Assembly (NCBI GenBank): GCA_019359415.1
Contig: JAHHHH010000009.1
Span: 1 to 64,000 of the forward strand
Direction: 5' to 3'
Origin: Iphinoe sp. HA4291-MV1
GTDB taxonomy: Bacteria; Cyanobacteriota; Cyanobacteriia; Cyanobacteriales; Nostocaceae
Length of the DNA: 64,000 nucleotides
Of this stretch, positions 1 to 8,808 are shown piece after piece. A model generated the notes under the pieces. The model was given only the letters and a program-made list of their open reading frames with translations, was not told where the DNA came from and ran no database searches. Each line of letters starts with the position of its first letter. The first letter of the stretch is position 1. The translations under genes were made by a program, and so were the position numbers.

Positions 1-520
1 GAACGACAAACTCCAAAAGAACACATCAAGAGCAGCAAAAATCAAAGCATCAAAATAAATCGAGAAGAAATACTAGAATATCCTCGCTCTGAACTGCCAG
101 CAGATGCGCAGTTTAAGGGATATGAAGAAGTAATGGTTCAAGAACACAAGCTACCAACAGACACTCAGTTCAAGTTAATAACTGATGATTTCGCTTTGTG
201 TTGGGTACATGAAGGAAGACACTACAAAAAGTTGACTCCAGTGGTTGCTTATCATCAACAACTTTTAGATGAGTTCTTAGACCAATTTTGGGATTACTAC
301 CGAGAACTACTAGTTTCTAGAGACTCTCCAAGCGCCGCAAATCGCACGGGAACTAAAGTCTAAATTCTGCAAACTGTTCCAAACAATATGTGGTTACGAA
401 CAGTTGGATGAACGAAAACGATTAACTGTTGCCAAAGCATCGGAGTTGCTTCTAGTTTTAGAGCATCCAGAATTACCCCTGCATAACAATCCTGCTGTAA
501 ATGGCGAAAACTTGATTTAG
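1..520 (+). pseudogene. Transposase C-terminal remnant (IS66-like), frameshifted
   Basis: The frame open from base 1 to 363 includes FALCWVHEGRHYKKL and FLDQFWDYYREL, wording typical of the C-terminal half of IS66-like DDE transposases. It stops at 363, but the next frame continues the same protein from about 320 (ARELKSKFCKLF, then LLLVLEHPELPLHNNPA) to a stop at 520. The gene is therefore frameshifted near 318 and cut off after the NNPA motif. Its start lies outside the window. From about 505 another frame reads LLDNPGRGGKTKYSEEDIVFL, which resembles the N-terminal helix-turn-helix of a different transposase (IS630-like), so two elements seem to be joined. The family names are recognised by eye and are the least certain part; the broken state is directly visible. 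Confidence 0.6.
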
Positions 521-639
521 AAGGGCTTTTGGATAACCCAGGTCGAGGAGGCAAAACCAAGTATAGCGAAGAGGACATAGTATTTTTGGTAACGACAAGG
601 CTTCTAGCCTGTGGGCGTGCATTTTTGTACTTACAAAGA

Positions 640-677
640 AAGGCAGGAGGCAGAGGGTGCCCTCTGCCTCCTGCCTT
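640..677. repeat. Palindromic hairpin repeat with 16-18 bp arms
   Basis: Arms GGCAGGAGGCAGAGGG (642-657) and CCCTCTGCCTCCTGCC (660-675) pair perfectly around a 2-nt centre, and flanking A/T pairs extend the stem to 640-677. It sits just beyond the 3' end of the cyanophycin-synthetase-like gene on the minus strand. It could end that transcript or simply be one of the dispersed palindromes seen through the window; no T-tract follows. Confidence 0.7.
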
Positions 678-695
678 CTGACTTCTGAAATCAAC

Positions 696-2615
696 TTACA
701 AAACCGTGCCAATTTCCTTCAAATAAACCCGCGTAAATGGTTCATCTACACCAAGAGTATACTCTTCAATCAAACCCCTGCGTCTAATCGAAATATTATC
801 TCCATTTCTAATCACAACAGTTGAATCATCAAAAACATCCCGCGATAAAATCATCTCGGTTTCGGTAGGATTGTTTAAAACTACCATGTTACTTCCGTAG
901 TAAAACATTCCTTCTTTCTCCAAAATGTCTTCTTTGTATTCAGCAATGAGCATATCAAGCTTAGGATTACGCAACAAAGAGAGGACGTTGGTGTTGTAAT
1001 CCTGACTCAAGATTTTTTCTGAACGATTTATGAAAATAGCATCACGACAAACAGCGCCTATTGTCCAATCTGGGTGTTGCAAAAGAATATGGTCAATTGT
1101 TTCTTGAATTTCGTGAATTGAGATGTGGTTGAAAGTTATTATTGGTATTCTGGCATCTGTACCCAATTGATAAAAGGTTTCCAGAATGTGTGAGGGTACA
1201 TCAACGCTTTCACCTATGGCAGGGTTAAGATGCATTAAAATTCCTGGTGCAGCGTTGATTTCTAGGATGGAAAAGTCACTGGACTTCCAAGATTCATCAA
1301 GATTTTGAGCAATGACATCAATCCCTAGGCAAACGAGGCGGAAGTGTTGGGCGATGTCTTGCGCCAAGATAATGTTATCAGGATGAACACTGCTGGTTGC
1401 ATCAATGCTCACACCCCCAGCTGAGAGGTTAGCAACTTTGCGAAGAGAAACTTTGTCGTCTTTGTCAAGAACGCTGTCTAATGACAAACCCTGTTGTTCA
1501 AGATACTGTTCCATCGCCTCGTCGCATTGAATTTTGGTCATAGCTGAGGTGGGTGTATCCAGACGTTTAGGTTTTCGGTTTTCGTCTCGGATTAACTCTT
1601 CAATAGTTGAGTAATCGTCACCTACAACCCATGCAGGACGACGTTCAGTCGCAGCAACAAATCTGCCATTAACACACAACAAGCGGAAGTCTGACCCAGC
1701 AATGCTTTTCTCAACAATAACTCGTATCGGCTCATTTTCTGGAATTGCCTGAAATGCTCTTTTAAAAGCAGATTCTAGTTCGTACTCGTCTCGCACTTCT
1801 GCAGTGACTCCAATTCCTTTGTGACCAGCTACAGGTTTGACTGCTACTGGGTAGCCGATGTCTCTTGCGACTGCAAGAGCCTCCCTTTCTGAAACGACGA
1901 TATCACCTTTTGGTACTGGAAAACCTAAAGTTTTTAAAAATGCTTTGCAGTCATCTTTGCGCGTGGTGAAGTCGGAATCTACATGGCTATCGCAGCCAAA
2001 TGTCGTTGCTACGCCGCGAACCTGTTTTGTTCCATATCCATATTGCGTCAGTCCTTCGTCCCATAGGTAGAAGGTGGGAATACCTTTCGTGTAAGCTGTA
2101 CGCAATAAGGAATAAACTGTAGGACCACCGTAGACAGATTGCCGGAATTTACTTTGAAGCGTTGAAAGTTGCTCCTCAAAAACAATGTCTTCGTCTTGAG
2201 TTATGGCTTCAAACCAATCCCAAACGAAGTAAACTACACCTCGAGTCGTACGTTCATGAAGCGATTGTATGCTAATCGTCGCATAATTTTCATGTGGTTC
2301 ATGTAGCTTGACATTCCAACGGTCGAGGTGCAAACCCATATCTAGCTTTCCGACTTCTGACACGGTGCGGGCAAACAGATGAACATAGGAATCATACGTT
2401 TCGTCGCGCAGGTGTGGGTAGCGATCGCGCAATATTGAGACATAATCCTCGATAGGCAGAGGTCTAGTAAACCCAGTTAGAGCAAAATCAAATACTAGCG
2501 CCCCTGTTTCCAAGTAGGGATTTGGTCCTATGTAATGCTTAAACTTGAAGATATCGAATGCATCAGTTTTTCTTGCATTAATGCGAACCGTATCGGCGAT
2601 TTTCTCTTGAACCAT
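696..2615 (-). CDS. Cyanophycin synthetase-like ATP-grasp enzyme (CphA2-like)
   Basis: About 639 aa. An N-terminal domain of roughly 200 residues is followed by an ATP-grasp domain with GYPVAVKPVAGHKGIGV (nucleotide loop), EKSIAGSDFRLL, NLSAGGVSIDAT and EINAAPGILMHLNP, closely matching the ATP-grasp half of cyanophycin synthetase CphA. Canonical CphA is about 875-900 aa with a C-terminal Mur-ligase domain carrying a GTNGKTT loop. Here the region after IPIITF lacks that loop and the tail is only about 150 aa. That layout matches what is known of CphA2, which joins beta-Asp-Arg dipeptides using the ATP-grasp site alone, so a role in re-polymerising or storing cyanophycin nitrogen is inferred. 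The ATG at 2615 is preferred because AGAGG lies 9 nt upstream; a GTG at 2639 is possible. No cyanophycinase or cphA1 is in the window. It could instead be another ATP-grasp ligase of the same fold. Confidence 0.72.
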   Translation of the reverse strand: MVQEKIADTVRINARKTDAFDIFKFKHYIGPNPYLETGALVFDFALTGFTRPLPIEDYVSILRDRYPHLRDETYDSYVHLFARTVSEVGKLDMGLHLDRWNVKLHEPHENYATISIQSLHERTTRGVVYFVWDWFEAITQDEDIVFEEQLSTLQSKFRQSVYGGPTVYSLLRTAYTKGIPTFYLWDEGLTQYGYGTKQVRGVATTFGCDSHVDSDFTTRKDDCKAFLKTLGFPVPKGDIVVSEREALAVARDIGYPVAVKPVAGHKGIGVTAEVRDEYELESAFKRAFQAIPENEPIRVIVEKSIAGSDFRLLCVNGRFVAATERRPAWVVGDDYSTIEELIRDENRKPKRLDTPTSAMTKIQCDEAMEQYLEQQGLSLDSVLDKDDKVSLRKVANLSAGGVSIDATSSVHPDNIILAQDIAQHFRLVCLGIDVIAQNLDESWKSSDFSILEINAAPGILMHLNPAIGESVDVPSHILETFYQLGTDARIPIITFNHISIHEIQETIDHILLQHPDWTIGAVCRDAIFINRSEKILSQDYNTNVLSLLRNPKLDMLIAEYKEDILEKEGMFYYGSNMVVLNNPTETEMILSRDVFDDSTVVIRNGDNISIRRRGLIEEYTLGVDEPFTRVYLKEIGTVL

Positions 2616-2639
2616 TGACCATAACCTCTGGCTAAACAC

Positions 2640-3018
2640 CCTGGAATCTGGACAAATACTAGCGTTTCCCCCAGACGTACTTACTGTCTATGAATTTAGT
2701 ACTGTTTGAAAAGCGATGGCTAACACCTACGCTACACTTGTGCATTACAGTTGACACAAAGCATCAATCGCAACGCCTACATAGCTAGTAATACCCATAT
2801 TGCTAAGATTTGCAGCTATCTAAAGGTATAGTTAGGTCGTTTCACTGAATTAATGTTAAAATAATATTAAAATAATAGAGAAATCAACTTTCAACCTTTA
2901 TTATTTACTAATCGCTAAAGATATAGCCTTTGAAAGATATAACCTTTGAAAGGTGCAATTGGATACTAACTTATTTTACAAATAGTAAGTATTAGGAAAA
3001 ACTAAGGAGACGGCAAGT
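2640..3018. promoter_or_regulatory. Divergent intergenic region with 16-bp tandem repeat
   Basis: This gap separates the CphA2-like gene (leftward) from a small gene (rightward), so it must carry both promoters. A near-perfect 16-bp tandem repeat GATATA(G/A)CCTTTGAAA spans 2920-2951, about 70-100 bp before the rightward start, and could bind a regulator. No clear -35/-10 pair was assigned. Confidence 0.4.
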
Positions 3019-3258
3019 ATGATTAGCGTAGAAGCTCTTCTCAGAAAAGAAGTTCAGCATCTTGCTGAGGAAGCTTTTCATCGCAAGCTTATTTCTGGAT
3101 ATGGAGATGGTCCAGACACTCACGAGTATCAAATTGTATTTCAGGGTAAACCCAGACATTTTCCTCTAGAGCACGCACGTTCTTTTTTGTGCGACTTACT
3201 GTTTGACAGTAAGCTTGATAAGTATTCAGAAGAATATTCAGCAGAATTGAGTGTTTAA
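3019..3258 (+). CDS. Small conserved hypothetical protein (79 aa)
   Basis: A 79-residue soluble, acidic protein with no membrane segment and no motif I recognise. The phrasing (ALLRKEVQHLAEEAFHRKLI, then HEYQIVFQGKPRHFPLEHAR) looks like a compact folded alpha/beta protein. The start is well supported: AAGGAG lies 10 nt before the ATG. A strong intrinsic terminator follows at 3318-3350, so it is probably a single-gene transcript. No function is assigned. Confidence 0.7.
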   Translation: MISVEALLRKEVQHLAEEAFHRKLISGYGDGPDTHEYQIVFQGKPRHFPLEHARSFLCDLLFDSKLDKYSEEYSAELSV

Positions 3259-3317
3259 CGTTAGACACACAAGAGCACAATTACGATAGATATTGAGCGG
3301 CATTCACTCAGAAAAAT

Positions 3318-3350
3318 CTCCCGATACGCTATTTCAATCGGGAGTTTTTT
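3318..3350 (+). terminator. Rho-independent terminator
   Basis: CTCCCGAT (3318-3325) pairs perfectly with ATCGGGAG (3337-3344) and is followed directly by six T. It ends the 79-aa gene transcript. Confidence 0.85.
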
Positions 3351-3836
3351 CGTTTCTACATAAGACATTATTAAGAACCAATTTATGATACGGAAGCTCC
3401 TCTAGTTACCCAAGCAGCTTCAGCTTAGTTGTAATTGCAGTTTGAGAGACGGGGGAAGGTAAGACCATTTCTTTGCTGAGGTCCAAAAGCCAGATAGAAA
3501 GCCCTTCTGACTTCTGTATTGCTGCTGTAAGACTTCCCTCACTTGCTTTTATCAAGTTACTTTCAAAAATTTCCATAAGATATTATTCTAAAGATATTTG
3601 ATTAATTTTTTAGTTCTACTCATATTTTTTCTATAATTAAAGTACTCGGATAAATTCAGAAATTTAGTAGTTTGTTACGTCCGCAACAAAAACGCGATGA
3701 ATACTGCTAAATTTAACACCTAAAACCTAATAATAGGTTCTGAAAAATACTGTTGTGAGATAGTTGTGAGTTCTTGAGTTTCACCAATCTTGTTGCCAGA
3801 ATTCCGAGTATTCTCTTCAAATAGGACGGAGATACA
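3351..3836. other. Non-coding gap before psbA, with repeat debris
   Basis: No convincing gene. Around 3485-3525 lies a stretch (CCAGATAGAAAGCCCTTCTGACTTCTG-like, read in part) that recurs in inverted form near 11130-11170, so it is a dispersed repeat. On the minus strand at about 3410-3480 a short frame reads DLSKEMVLPSPVSQTAI and stops, possibly a gene tail. The last 200 bp are A/T-rich and must hold the psbA promoter and leader; GGACGGAG lies shortly before the ATG. Confidence 0.4.
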
Positions 3837-4907
3837 ATGAGTACCATTGTTCGGCGTCGCAAGGAATTCGATTTCTCGGCGCTGTGGGATACTTTTTGCG
3901 CGTGGATTACCAGCACTGAAAATCGTCTCTACATTGGCTGGTTTGGTGTTCTAATGATTCCTACCCTGCTCGTTGCCATTACCTGCTTCATCCTGGCTTA
4001 TATCGCGGCTCCTGGTGTAGATATGGAGGGCATTAGGGAGCCAGTCATGGGTTCTCTGATGGACGGCAACAATTTAATCACAGCTGCTGTTGTGCCAACT
4101 TCTGCCGCTATTGGTCTGCACTTTTATCCAATTTGGGAAGCTGCTTCTATTGATGAATGGCTCTACAATGGTGGTCCTTATCAATTGATTGTACTGCACT
4201 TTCTGATTGGGATTTGGTGTTATCTGGGACGACTTTGGGAATTGAGCTATCGCCTTGGTTTGCGCCCTTGGATTGCTGTTGCTTTTTCTGCACCTGCTAT
4301 GTCAGCAACAGCAGTTTTGCTGATTTACCCTATTGGTCAAGGTAGTTTTTCCGACGGGCTACCTTTGGGTATTGCAGGCACTTTCCATTTTATGATGGCA
4401 TTCCAAGCAAACCACAATGTTTTAATGCATCCCTTCCATATGTTGGGGGTTGCGGGTGTCTTTGGCGGTGCACTCTTGAGCGCTTTGCACGGATCATTAG
4501 TGACCTCAACACTCTTTCGGCAAACTAACGAAAATGAACCTCCAGAAACAGGATACAAGTTTGGTCAAGCGAAAGCTACCTACAGCTTTTTAGGAGGTCA
4601 TTATGGTTTTCTGGGTCGCTTGCTGATTCCCTCTTTTGGCAGTCAAAATCACCGCACATTCCATCTCCTTTTAGCTGCTTTACCAACAGTGGGTATATGG
4701 TTTGCAGCATTAGGTATATGCGTGATGACGTTTAACTTAAATGGATTTAACTTCAATCATTCTGTCTTAGATAGTCAGGGCGCAGTCATCAGCACGGAAG
4801 CAGATTTACTCAATCGAGCTAGTCTTGGAATACAGGCAATGCATGCTCCTAACACCCATCATTTCCCAATAGTTCTATCTGGTGGTGAACCTGTTCTAGT
4901 GAGTTAA
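3837..4907 (+). CDS. psbA: Photosystem II D1 variant of the sentinel/rogue type
   Basis: A 356-aa D1 with five membrane helices, aligned by eye with canonical D1 at an offset of +3. In canonical numbering it keeps Tyr161 (YZ), Asp170, His190, His198, His215, His272, His332 and His337. It has changed D61 to E, E130 to L, E189 to N, E333 to A, D342 to V and A344 to S. Most carboxylate ligands of the Mn4Ca cluster are thus missing, while the chlorophyll, quinone-iron and YZ residues stay. This is the pattern of rogue/sentinel D1, known in other cyanobacteria to make PSII that does not evolve oxygen, for example in the dark or during N2 fixation. Inserted residues alter the QB loop (SFGSQNHR for SFNNSR). 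It lacks the paired-Gln signature of ChlF. It is monocistronic with its own terminator. The family is certain; the physiological role is inferred. Confidence 0.93.
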   Translation: MSTIVRRRKEFDFSALWDTFCAWITSTENRLYIGWFGVLMIPTLLVAITCFILAYIAAPGVDMEGIREPVMGSLMDGNNLITAAVVPTSAAIGLHFYPIWEAASIDEWLYNGGPYQLIVLHFLIGIWCYLGRLWELSYRLGLRPWIAVAFSAPAMSATAVLLIYPIGQGSFSDGLPLGIAGTFHFMMAFQANHNVLMHPFHMLGVAGVFGGALLSALHGSLVTSTLFRQTNENEPPETGYKFGQAKATYSFLGGHYGFLGRLLIPSFGSQNHRTFHLLLAALPTVGIWFAALGICVMTFNLNGFNFNHSVLDSQGAVISTEADLLNRASLGIQAMHAPNTHHFPIVLSGGEPVLVS

Positions 4908-4923
4908 AGATTTCTCCTCAAAA

Positions 4924-4970
4924 GCACAGGGCATTGATTCCATGCCATATGCCCTATGCTCTGTTTTTTG
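4924..4970 (+). terminator. psbA terminator
   Basis: AGCACAGGGCAT (4924-4935) pairs with ATGCCCTATGCT (4950-4961) with one mismatch, and a T6 run follows at 4965-4970. Confidence 0.8.
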
Positions 4971-5180
4971 TCATGATTGTGAGAAGCTGAAGACAGAGAA
5001 GTCAGTGCAGGCGACTGGTGAGTCAGTCTGTAAAGGCGGTCTTCATGAAAAATTTCACGAATCATTTAGGATTGCTATATTGACGTTATACCATTTTGTG
5101 TCAAGGTAATAATTCAGTACAAGTTATCTATTGTCAATTTATCAAAAAAGACTTGCAGAATTTGAAATCCAGAGGTATCA

Positions 5181-5867
5181 ATGAATATTACTGCTTTTAA
5201 CAAAGAAAAAAATCGATATAAATTACTCAAGGAGCAATCACATTGGCAAGATGAACGCCACATAGAGACTGCTAACCAAGATGAAGACGCAAAAATGTCA
5301 GTTTCTGCAACTGATAAATGCATTTTCAGTAATTCAACCCGTGGTCGAGTCGCTATTTTCATTGATGGAGCGAATTTATTTCATGCAGGTTTACAACTTG
5401 GTCTTGAAATTGATTACGCTAAACTTCTTTGTTGTTTAACTGAGAATGCAAAGCTTTTACGTGCGTTCTTCTACACTGGAGTTGATCGCACAAATGAAAA
5501 ACAACAGGGTTTTCTGCTCTGGATGCGTCGGAATGGCTATCGTGTCGTCACCAAAGATTTAATACAGTTTCCAGATGGTTCCAAAAAAGCTAATCTAGAT
5601 GTAGAAATTGCTGTAGATATGATGAATTTAGCTCCTTACTACGATACTGCAGTGTTAGTCAGTGGTGATGGAGATTTAGCATATGCGGTTAATGCTCTTT
5701 CCTATCAAGGAGTTCGAGTTGAAGTTGTCAGCGTACGCTCAATGACGAGTGACAGCTTGATTGATGTTACTGATTATTTTGTTGACATAGAAACAGTCAA
5801 ACAATACATCCAAAAAGATTCCCGTTCCTGTTATAATTATCAACCTCTGTCAAATTCTAGTCTGTAA
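5181..5867 (+). CDS. NYN-domain (LabA/DUF88-type) protein
   Basis: 228 aa. After a poorly conserved 55-residue N-terminus comes a NYN/PIN-like fold: VAIFIDGANLFHAG (first catalytic Asp region), FYTGVD, KANLDVEIAVDMM, then VLVSGDGDLAYAVNAL (second acidic cluster) and GVRVEVVSV. NYN proteins of this group include LabA, which affects clock output in Synechococcus, and several are predicted or shown ribonucleases. A later start at 5295 (MSVSATDK) would remove most of the variable N-terminus. It lies 270 bp after the sentinel psbA terminator, so it is probably transcribed separately. RNA turnover or a regulatory role is an inference from the family. Confidence 0.85.
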   Translation: MNITAFNKEKNRYKLLKEQSHWQDERHIETANQDEDAKMSVSATDKCIFSNSTRGRVAIFIDGANLFHAGLQLGLEIDYAKLLCCLTENAKLLRAFFYTGVDRTNEKQQGFLLWMRRNGYRVVTKDLIQFPDGSKKANLDVEIAVDMMNLAPYYDTAVLVSGDGDLAYAVNALSYQGVRVEVVSVRSMTSDSLIDVTDYFVDIETVKQYIQKDSRSCYNYQPLSNSSL

Positions 5868-6509
5868 AAGACGAATTTCATAAAGACGGCTTACTGTGAA
5901 CTTGGCTAGAAAGAAAAGAAACTTGAAGAAGAATTCAGAAGTCAGAATGCAATCAGTGGGGGATTCAGACCCGCCACTGTCTTGTTGACCACCCTTACGG
6001 GTTCACCAGTTCCCTACGGTTCGCGTAGCGTCTCCCTTAGGAGAGGGAAACCCTCCTGCAGGACTGGTTCACCAAATTTTCAATCTTGCGTGGGGGTGCA
6101 AAAACGCCGTTTATTCATCCGCCCTTCGGGTGTGTCTTCTCCTGACGGAGACACTGCGTGAACGACACGCCTTTGGCGAACGCAGTCGCCTACGGTTCGC
6201 GTAGCGTCTCCCTTAGGAGCTACGGTGTACACACAAGTCCAGGTAAACTACTAAGGGAAGGGATTGTAGAGGATAGGCGGTAGTGGAAAATCCTATAAGA
6301 ATACACGCTCAAGTCGTTGAGGGAAAAGCATTATTGACCCACGACTGATAAAAAGGGGGCAGCATTGTATGAAGCAATGGGAAAACATCAATCAGTTAGG
6401 GGAGATCCAAAAAATAAAATAGAGCGCCGTCTAATTTATCGATTCTTCCAAATCCTTGCGTTGAGGCTGTCAAGCGCCCGGAGGGCGCTTGACACGGCTG
6501 GATATTTTA
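5868..6509. repeat. Repeat-packed non-coding stretch
   Basis: No gene. An exact 31-bp repeat beginning CCTACGGTTCGCGTAGCG occurs at 6013-6043 and 6189-6219. The block CCGCCACTGTCTTGTTGACC near 5970 recurs near 7712. GAGGGAAACCCTCCTGCAG (6043-6061) recurs at 43229-43247. A 12-bp-arm hairpin, TGTCAAGCGCCC / GGGCGCTTGACA, lies at 6468-6494. The sequence from 6240 to 6460 was not identified. Confidence 0.7.
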
Positions 6510-6734
6510 TTACTTGTAAGTGCCTAGCATTCGCCAAATAAGTAAAAACAGAGCCGAGCAAGTAGGCGGAGCCAACGGCTCCGCTCGGGGCTTGCCGCTC
6601 GACGTTAAATTTTCTAATTCTTTATGGCGTGCGATCGCGGAAACTAAAAGTGATTGATATTGCTCATAACTAATCCCTAATATCTGTTTTGTCCGTAGAG
6701 GATATTTTTGGATATAATCAAGCACAATACACAT
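6510..6734 (-). pseudogene. N-terminal fragment of an IS5-like transposase
   Basis: The frame starts LDYIQKYPLRTKQILGISYE and continues QYQSLLVSAIARHKELEN, the usual N-terminal helix-turn-helix opening of a family of cyanobacterial IS5-type transposases. After about 45 residues the reading becomes repeat-derived (a GGCGGAGCC palindrome at about 6568-6590) and it stops after 74 aa. No DDE catalytic domain follows, so this is a dead fragment. Confidence 0.6.
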
Positions 6735-6928
6735 TTTTTACCTGAAGTGGTAGATTTACATTTTATTCTTCTACTTCTCTTTGTGCTTTATTTATATTTA
6801 GGACGGGTCTATTAATCATATTATGTATGAGAGTCACCTCTTGTGAGGAGCGCATTTCTCAATAATTGATGCACCTGATGTGATGCACCTGATGATTTTT
6901 TGTTTCTTAAAGTCGTTTAATTATCAAC

Positions 6929-7606
6929 TCATGCAGCAAAAGCTCTTGGCGGAATTGGCACGGGTTGAGGGGTTGCTAAGCTCTTTCCCTGTCTGTACCA
7001 GATACCCTCAATCTCAAAAGTCTCAAATTCGGTTGTCAGGATTGCCCATGTTTGCTCGTTTAGTCCACCGGAGTAAGTCCAAGTAAATCGGCTTTCGTTG
7101 CGTAGTCGTTGTTCCAGTTCTGCTAAATCTTCAGGTAACCAAAATCGAGTCATAACCCTTTGTGTGGCAATTTCAGGAGATGTCTCTAACATCTCAGACA
7201 TTGGTTTGTTGATAAGAATTTGCTTTTGGTTGTCAAGTCTTACGATACTAACTGGACGTTCACTTTCAGCAGCAGCCACCATCCGGCGCAAGAATTCTGT
7301 TGGGAAACGTAGCTGACTGCAAAAAACTGCATTCTCTACAGGTAAGAAGCGATCAGCAGTTTCGACGGGTATAGATGGTTTCTGAGATGCCATCCACTCG
7401 TAAAATTCAATGGGTTGCTTGCAGCCTTTCCATCCTATCCGTACTTTACCCTTGATTTTTGCTGCGGTTTCGCTCAAAGTGTATCCGTAGTCTTGAGCAA
7501 GGTGGATAGCATCTTGCTTTGTAGGGGCAAAGATAGAAACTCCTTCGCGAGACAGTTTACAATTCCAACCTGGTTGGTTCAAAAGTCTTAAAACACTTGC
7601 ACTCAT
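6929..7606 (-). CDS. PAS-like protein, copy B of a duplicated pair
   Basis: 225 aa, about 75% identical by eye to the neighbouring gene at 8128-8808. The N-terminal third (LNQPGWNCKLSREGVSIFAPT, then KVRIGWKGCKQPIEFYEW) is unfamiliar. The central part reads like a PAS fold: VSIVRLDNQKQILINKPMSE, then FWLPEDLAELEQRLR and FTWTYSG. The tail is PQPVPIPPRAFAA. No catalytic motif or membrane segment is seen. Its upstream sequence (7607-7645) still reads as the C-terminus of the ribbon-helix-helix protein that precedes copy A (NESDGVKNEC), so this copy arose by duplication and lost its partner gene. Both copies remain open, which suggests selection. I do not recognise a named family; a sensory or adaptor role is only inferred. 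Confidence 0.7.
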   Translation of the reverse strand: MSASVLRLLNQPGWNCKLSREGVSIFAPTKQDAIHLAQDYGYTLSETAAKIKGKVRIGWKGCKQPIEFYEWMASQKPSIPVETADRFLPVENAVFCSQLRFPTEFLRRMVAAAESERPVSIVRLDNQKQILINKPMSEMLETSPEIATQRVMTRFWLPEDLAELEQRLRNESRFTWTYSGGLNEQTWAILTTEFETFEIEGIWYRQGKSLATPQPVPIPPRAFAA

Positions 7607-8127
7607 TTTTTACACCATCGGACTCGTTATGTAAATCAATTAAAAGTGTAAATCAATTGAAGAAGAATTCAGCAAGTCCTGATTCAGGAGTCAGCAATCT
7701 TTCAGTTGACGGTAGGACCCGCCACTGTCTTGTTGACCACCAAATTTTCAATTTGGTGGGGGACTTAAACCCGTTTATTCAACCGAGCGTCGCACAGAAT
7801 TCAATTGGTGAATTCTGGCGACTGACGCCTCTATTCTTTCTTGTTAAAAGTTAGTTACTAAATCATTGGCAAGCTATTGCGCATATAATTTGCAAATTTT
7901 TAGTTGAGACTGTCACTGGTACAACTCTCATGGCAAAGCGACACGCTGCGCGTACCCTTAGCAGAGGCACTTTGCGCTTATGCGGAATTCACGCATTCGC
8001 TTATTTACTTGTAAGTAAGAAGGAATAACCTCGTGCAAGTAAGTATTTTGAGGAGTGCACCCTTAAATAACTGATATGCCTCAATGATTTTTCGTCGCTT
8101 GAAATTTTTGAAAGTGGTATGTGTGGT
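7607..8127. repeat. Gap between the duplicated genes, repeat-rich
   Basis: The first 40 bp are the remnant of the RHH gene end carried along by the duplication. CACCAAATTTTCAATTTGGTG at about 7738-7758 is a hairpin, and CCGCCACTGTCTTGTTGACC beside it is shared with about 5970. The 3' flanks of the two paralogues also match (GAGGAGCGCA near 6845 and GAGGAGTGCA near 8051). No gene found. Confidence 0.6.
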
Positions 8128-8808
8128 CTATGCTGGAGCAAAAGCTCCTGGTGGAATTGGCACAGGCTGAGGGTTTGCCAAGCAAGTTCCCTGTCTGTAC
8201 CAGATACCCTCAACCTCAAAAGCCTCAAATTCGGTTGTCAGAATTGCCCATGTTTGCTCATTTAGTCCACCAAAGTAGGTCCAAGTGAATCGAATCTCAT
8301 TGCGTAGTCGTCGTTCCAGTTCTGCCAAATCTCCAGGTAGCCAAAATCGAGTCATGACTCTTTGTGTGACAATCTCAGGAGATGTCTGTAACATATCAGA
8401 CATTGGCTTATTTACAATGATTTGCTTGTGGTTATCTTGTCTTACGATACTAACCGGACGTTTGTTTTCAGCAGCTGCTACCATCCGGCACAGTAATTCT
8501 ATTGGTAAATGCACCTGACTGGAAAAAACTGCATTTCCTACAGGCAAGAGGCGATGGGTAGTTCCACCTGCTGTAGACGATTTTTGGGATGTCATCCACC
8601 CGTAAAACTCAATTGGTTGCTTGCAGCCTCTCCATCCTACCCGTACCTTACCCTTGATTTTTACTGCGGTTTCGGTTAAGGCAGATCCGTAGCTTTGGGC
8701 AAAGTAGGTTGCATCTTGTTTTGTAGGGGCAAGTATAAAAACCCCCTCACGGGACAGTTTGTAGTTCCAGCCTGGTTGGTTCAGGATTCTAAGAACACTC
8801 GCACTCAT
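8128..8808 (-). CDS. PAS-like protein, copy A, coupled to RHH gene
   Basis: 226 aa paralogue of 6929-7606, with the same architecture: an unknown N-terminal module (LNQPGWNYKLSREGVFILAP), a PAS-like core (VSIVRQDNHKQIIVNKPMSD, FWLPGDLAELERRLR, FTWTYFGG) and a proline-rich tail. Its ATG lies inside the end of the upstream ribbon-helix-helix gene (20-bp overlap), which implies translational coupling and a shared operon. The pairing of a DNA-binding RHH protein with a PAS-like protein suggests a two-part regulator, in which one binds DNA and the other senses a signal. That is inference from layout; the family was not recognised. Confidence 0.72.
   Translation of the reverse strand: MSASVLRILNQPGWNYKLSREGVFILAPTKQDATYFAQSYGSALTETAVKIKGKVRVGWRGCKQPIEFYGWMTSQKSSTAGGTTHRLLPVGNAVFSSQVHLPIELLCRMVAAAENKRPVSIVRQDNHKQIIVNKPMSDMLQTSPEIVTQRVMTRFWLPGDLAELERRLRNEIRFTWTYFGGLNEQTWAILTTEFEAFEVEGIWYRQGTCLANPQPVPIPPGAFAPA

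Noticed and set aside
1-600. A complete insertion sequence at the left edge
   Set aside because: The frame is shifted, the end is missing, no terminal inverted repeats or target duplication are visible, and a second transposase fragment follows.
3837-4907. ChlF (super-rogue D1) or far-red D1
   Set aside because: The paired-Gln motif of ChlF is absent at the position that reads YLGRLWELS, and no far-red cluster genes (apc, rfp, alternative psa/psb) are near.
6240-6460. A structured RNA or group II intron piece
   Set aside because: No domain V hairpin or reverse transcriptase was seen; similarity was only an impression.
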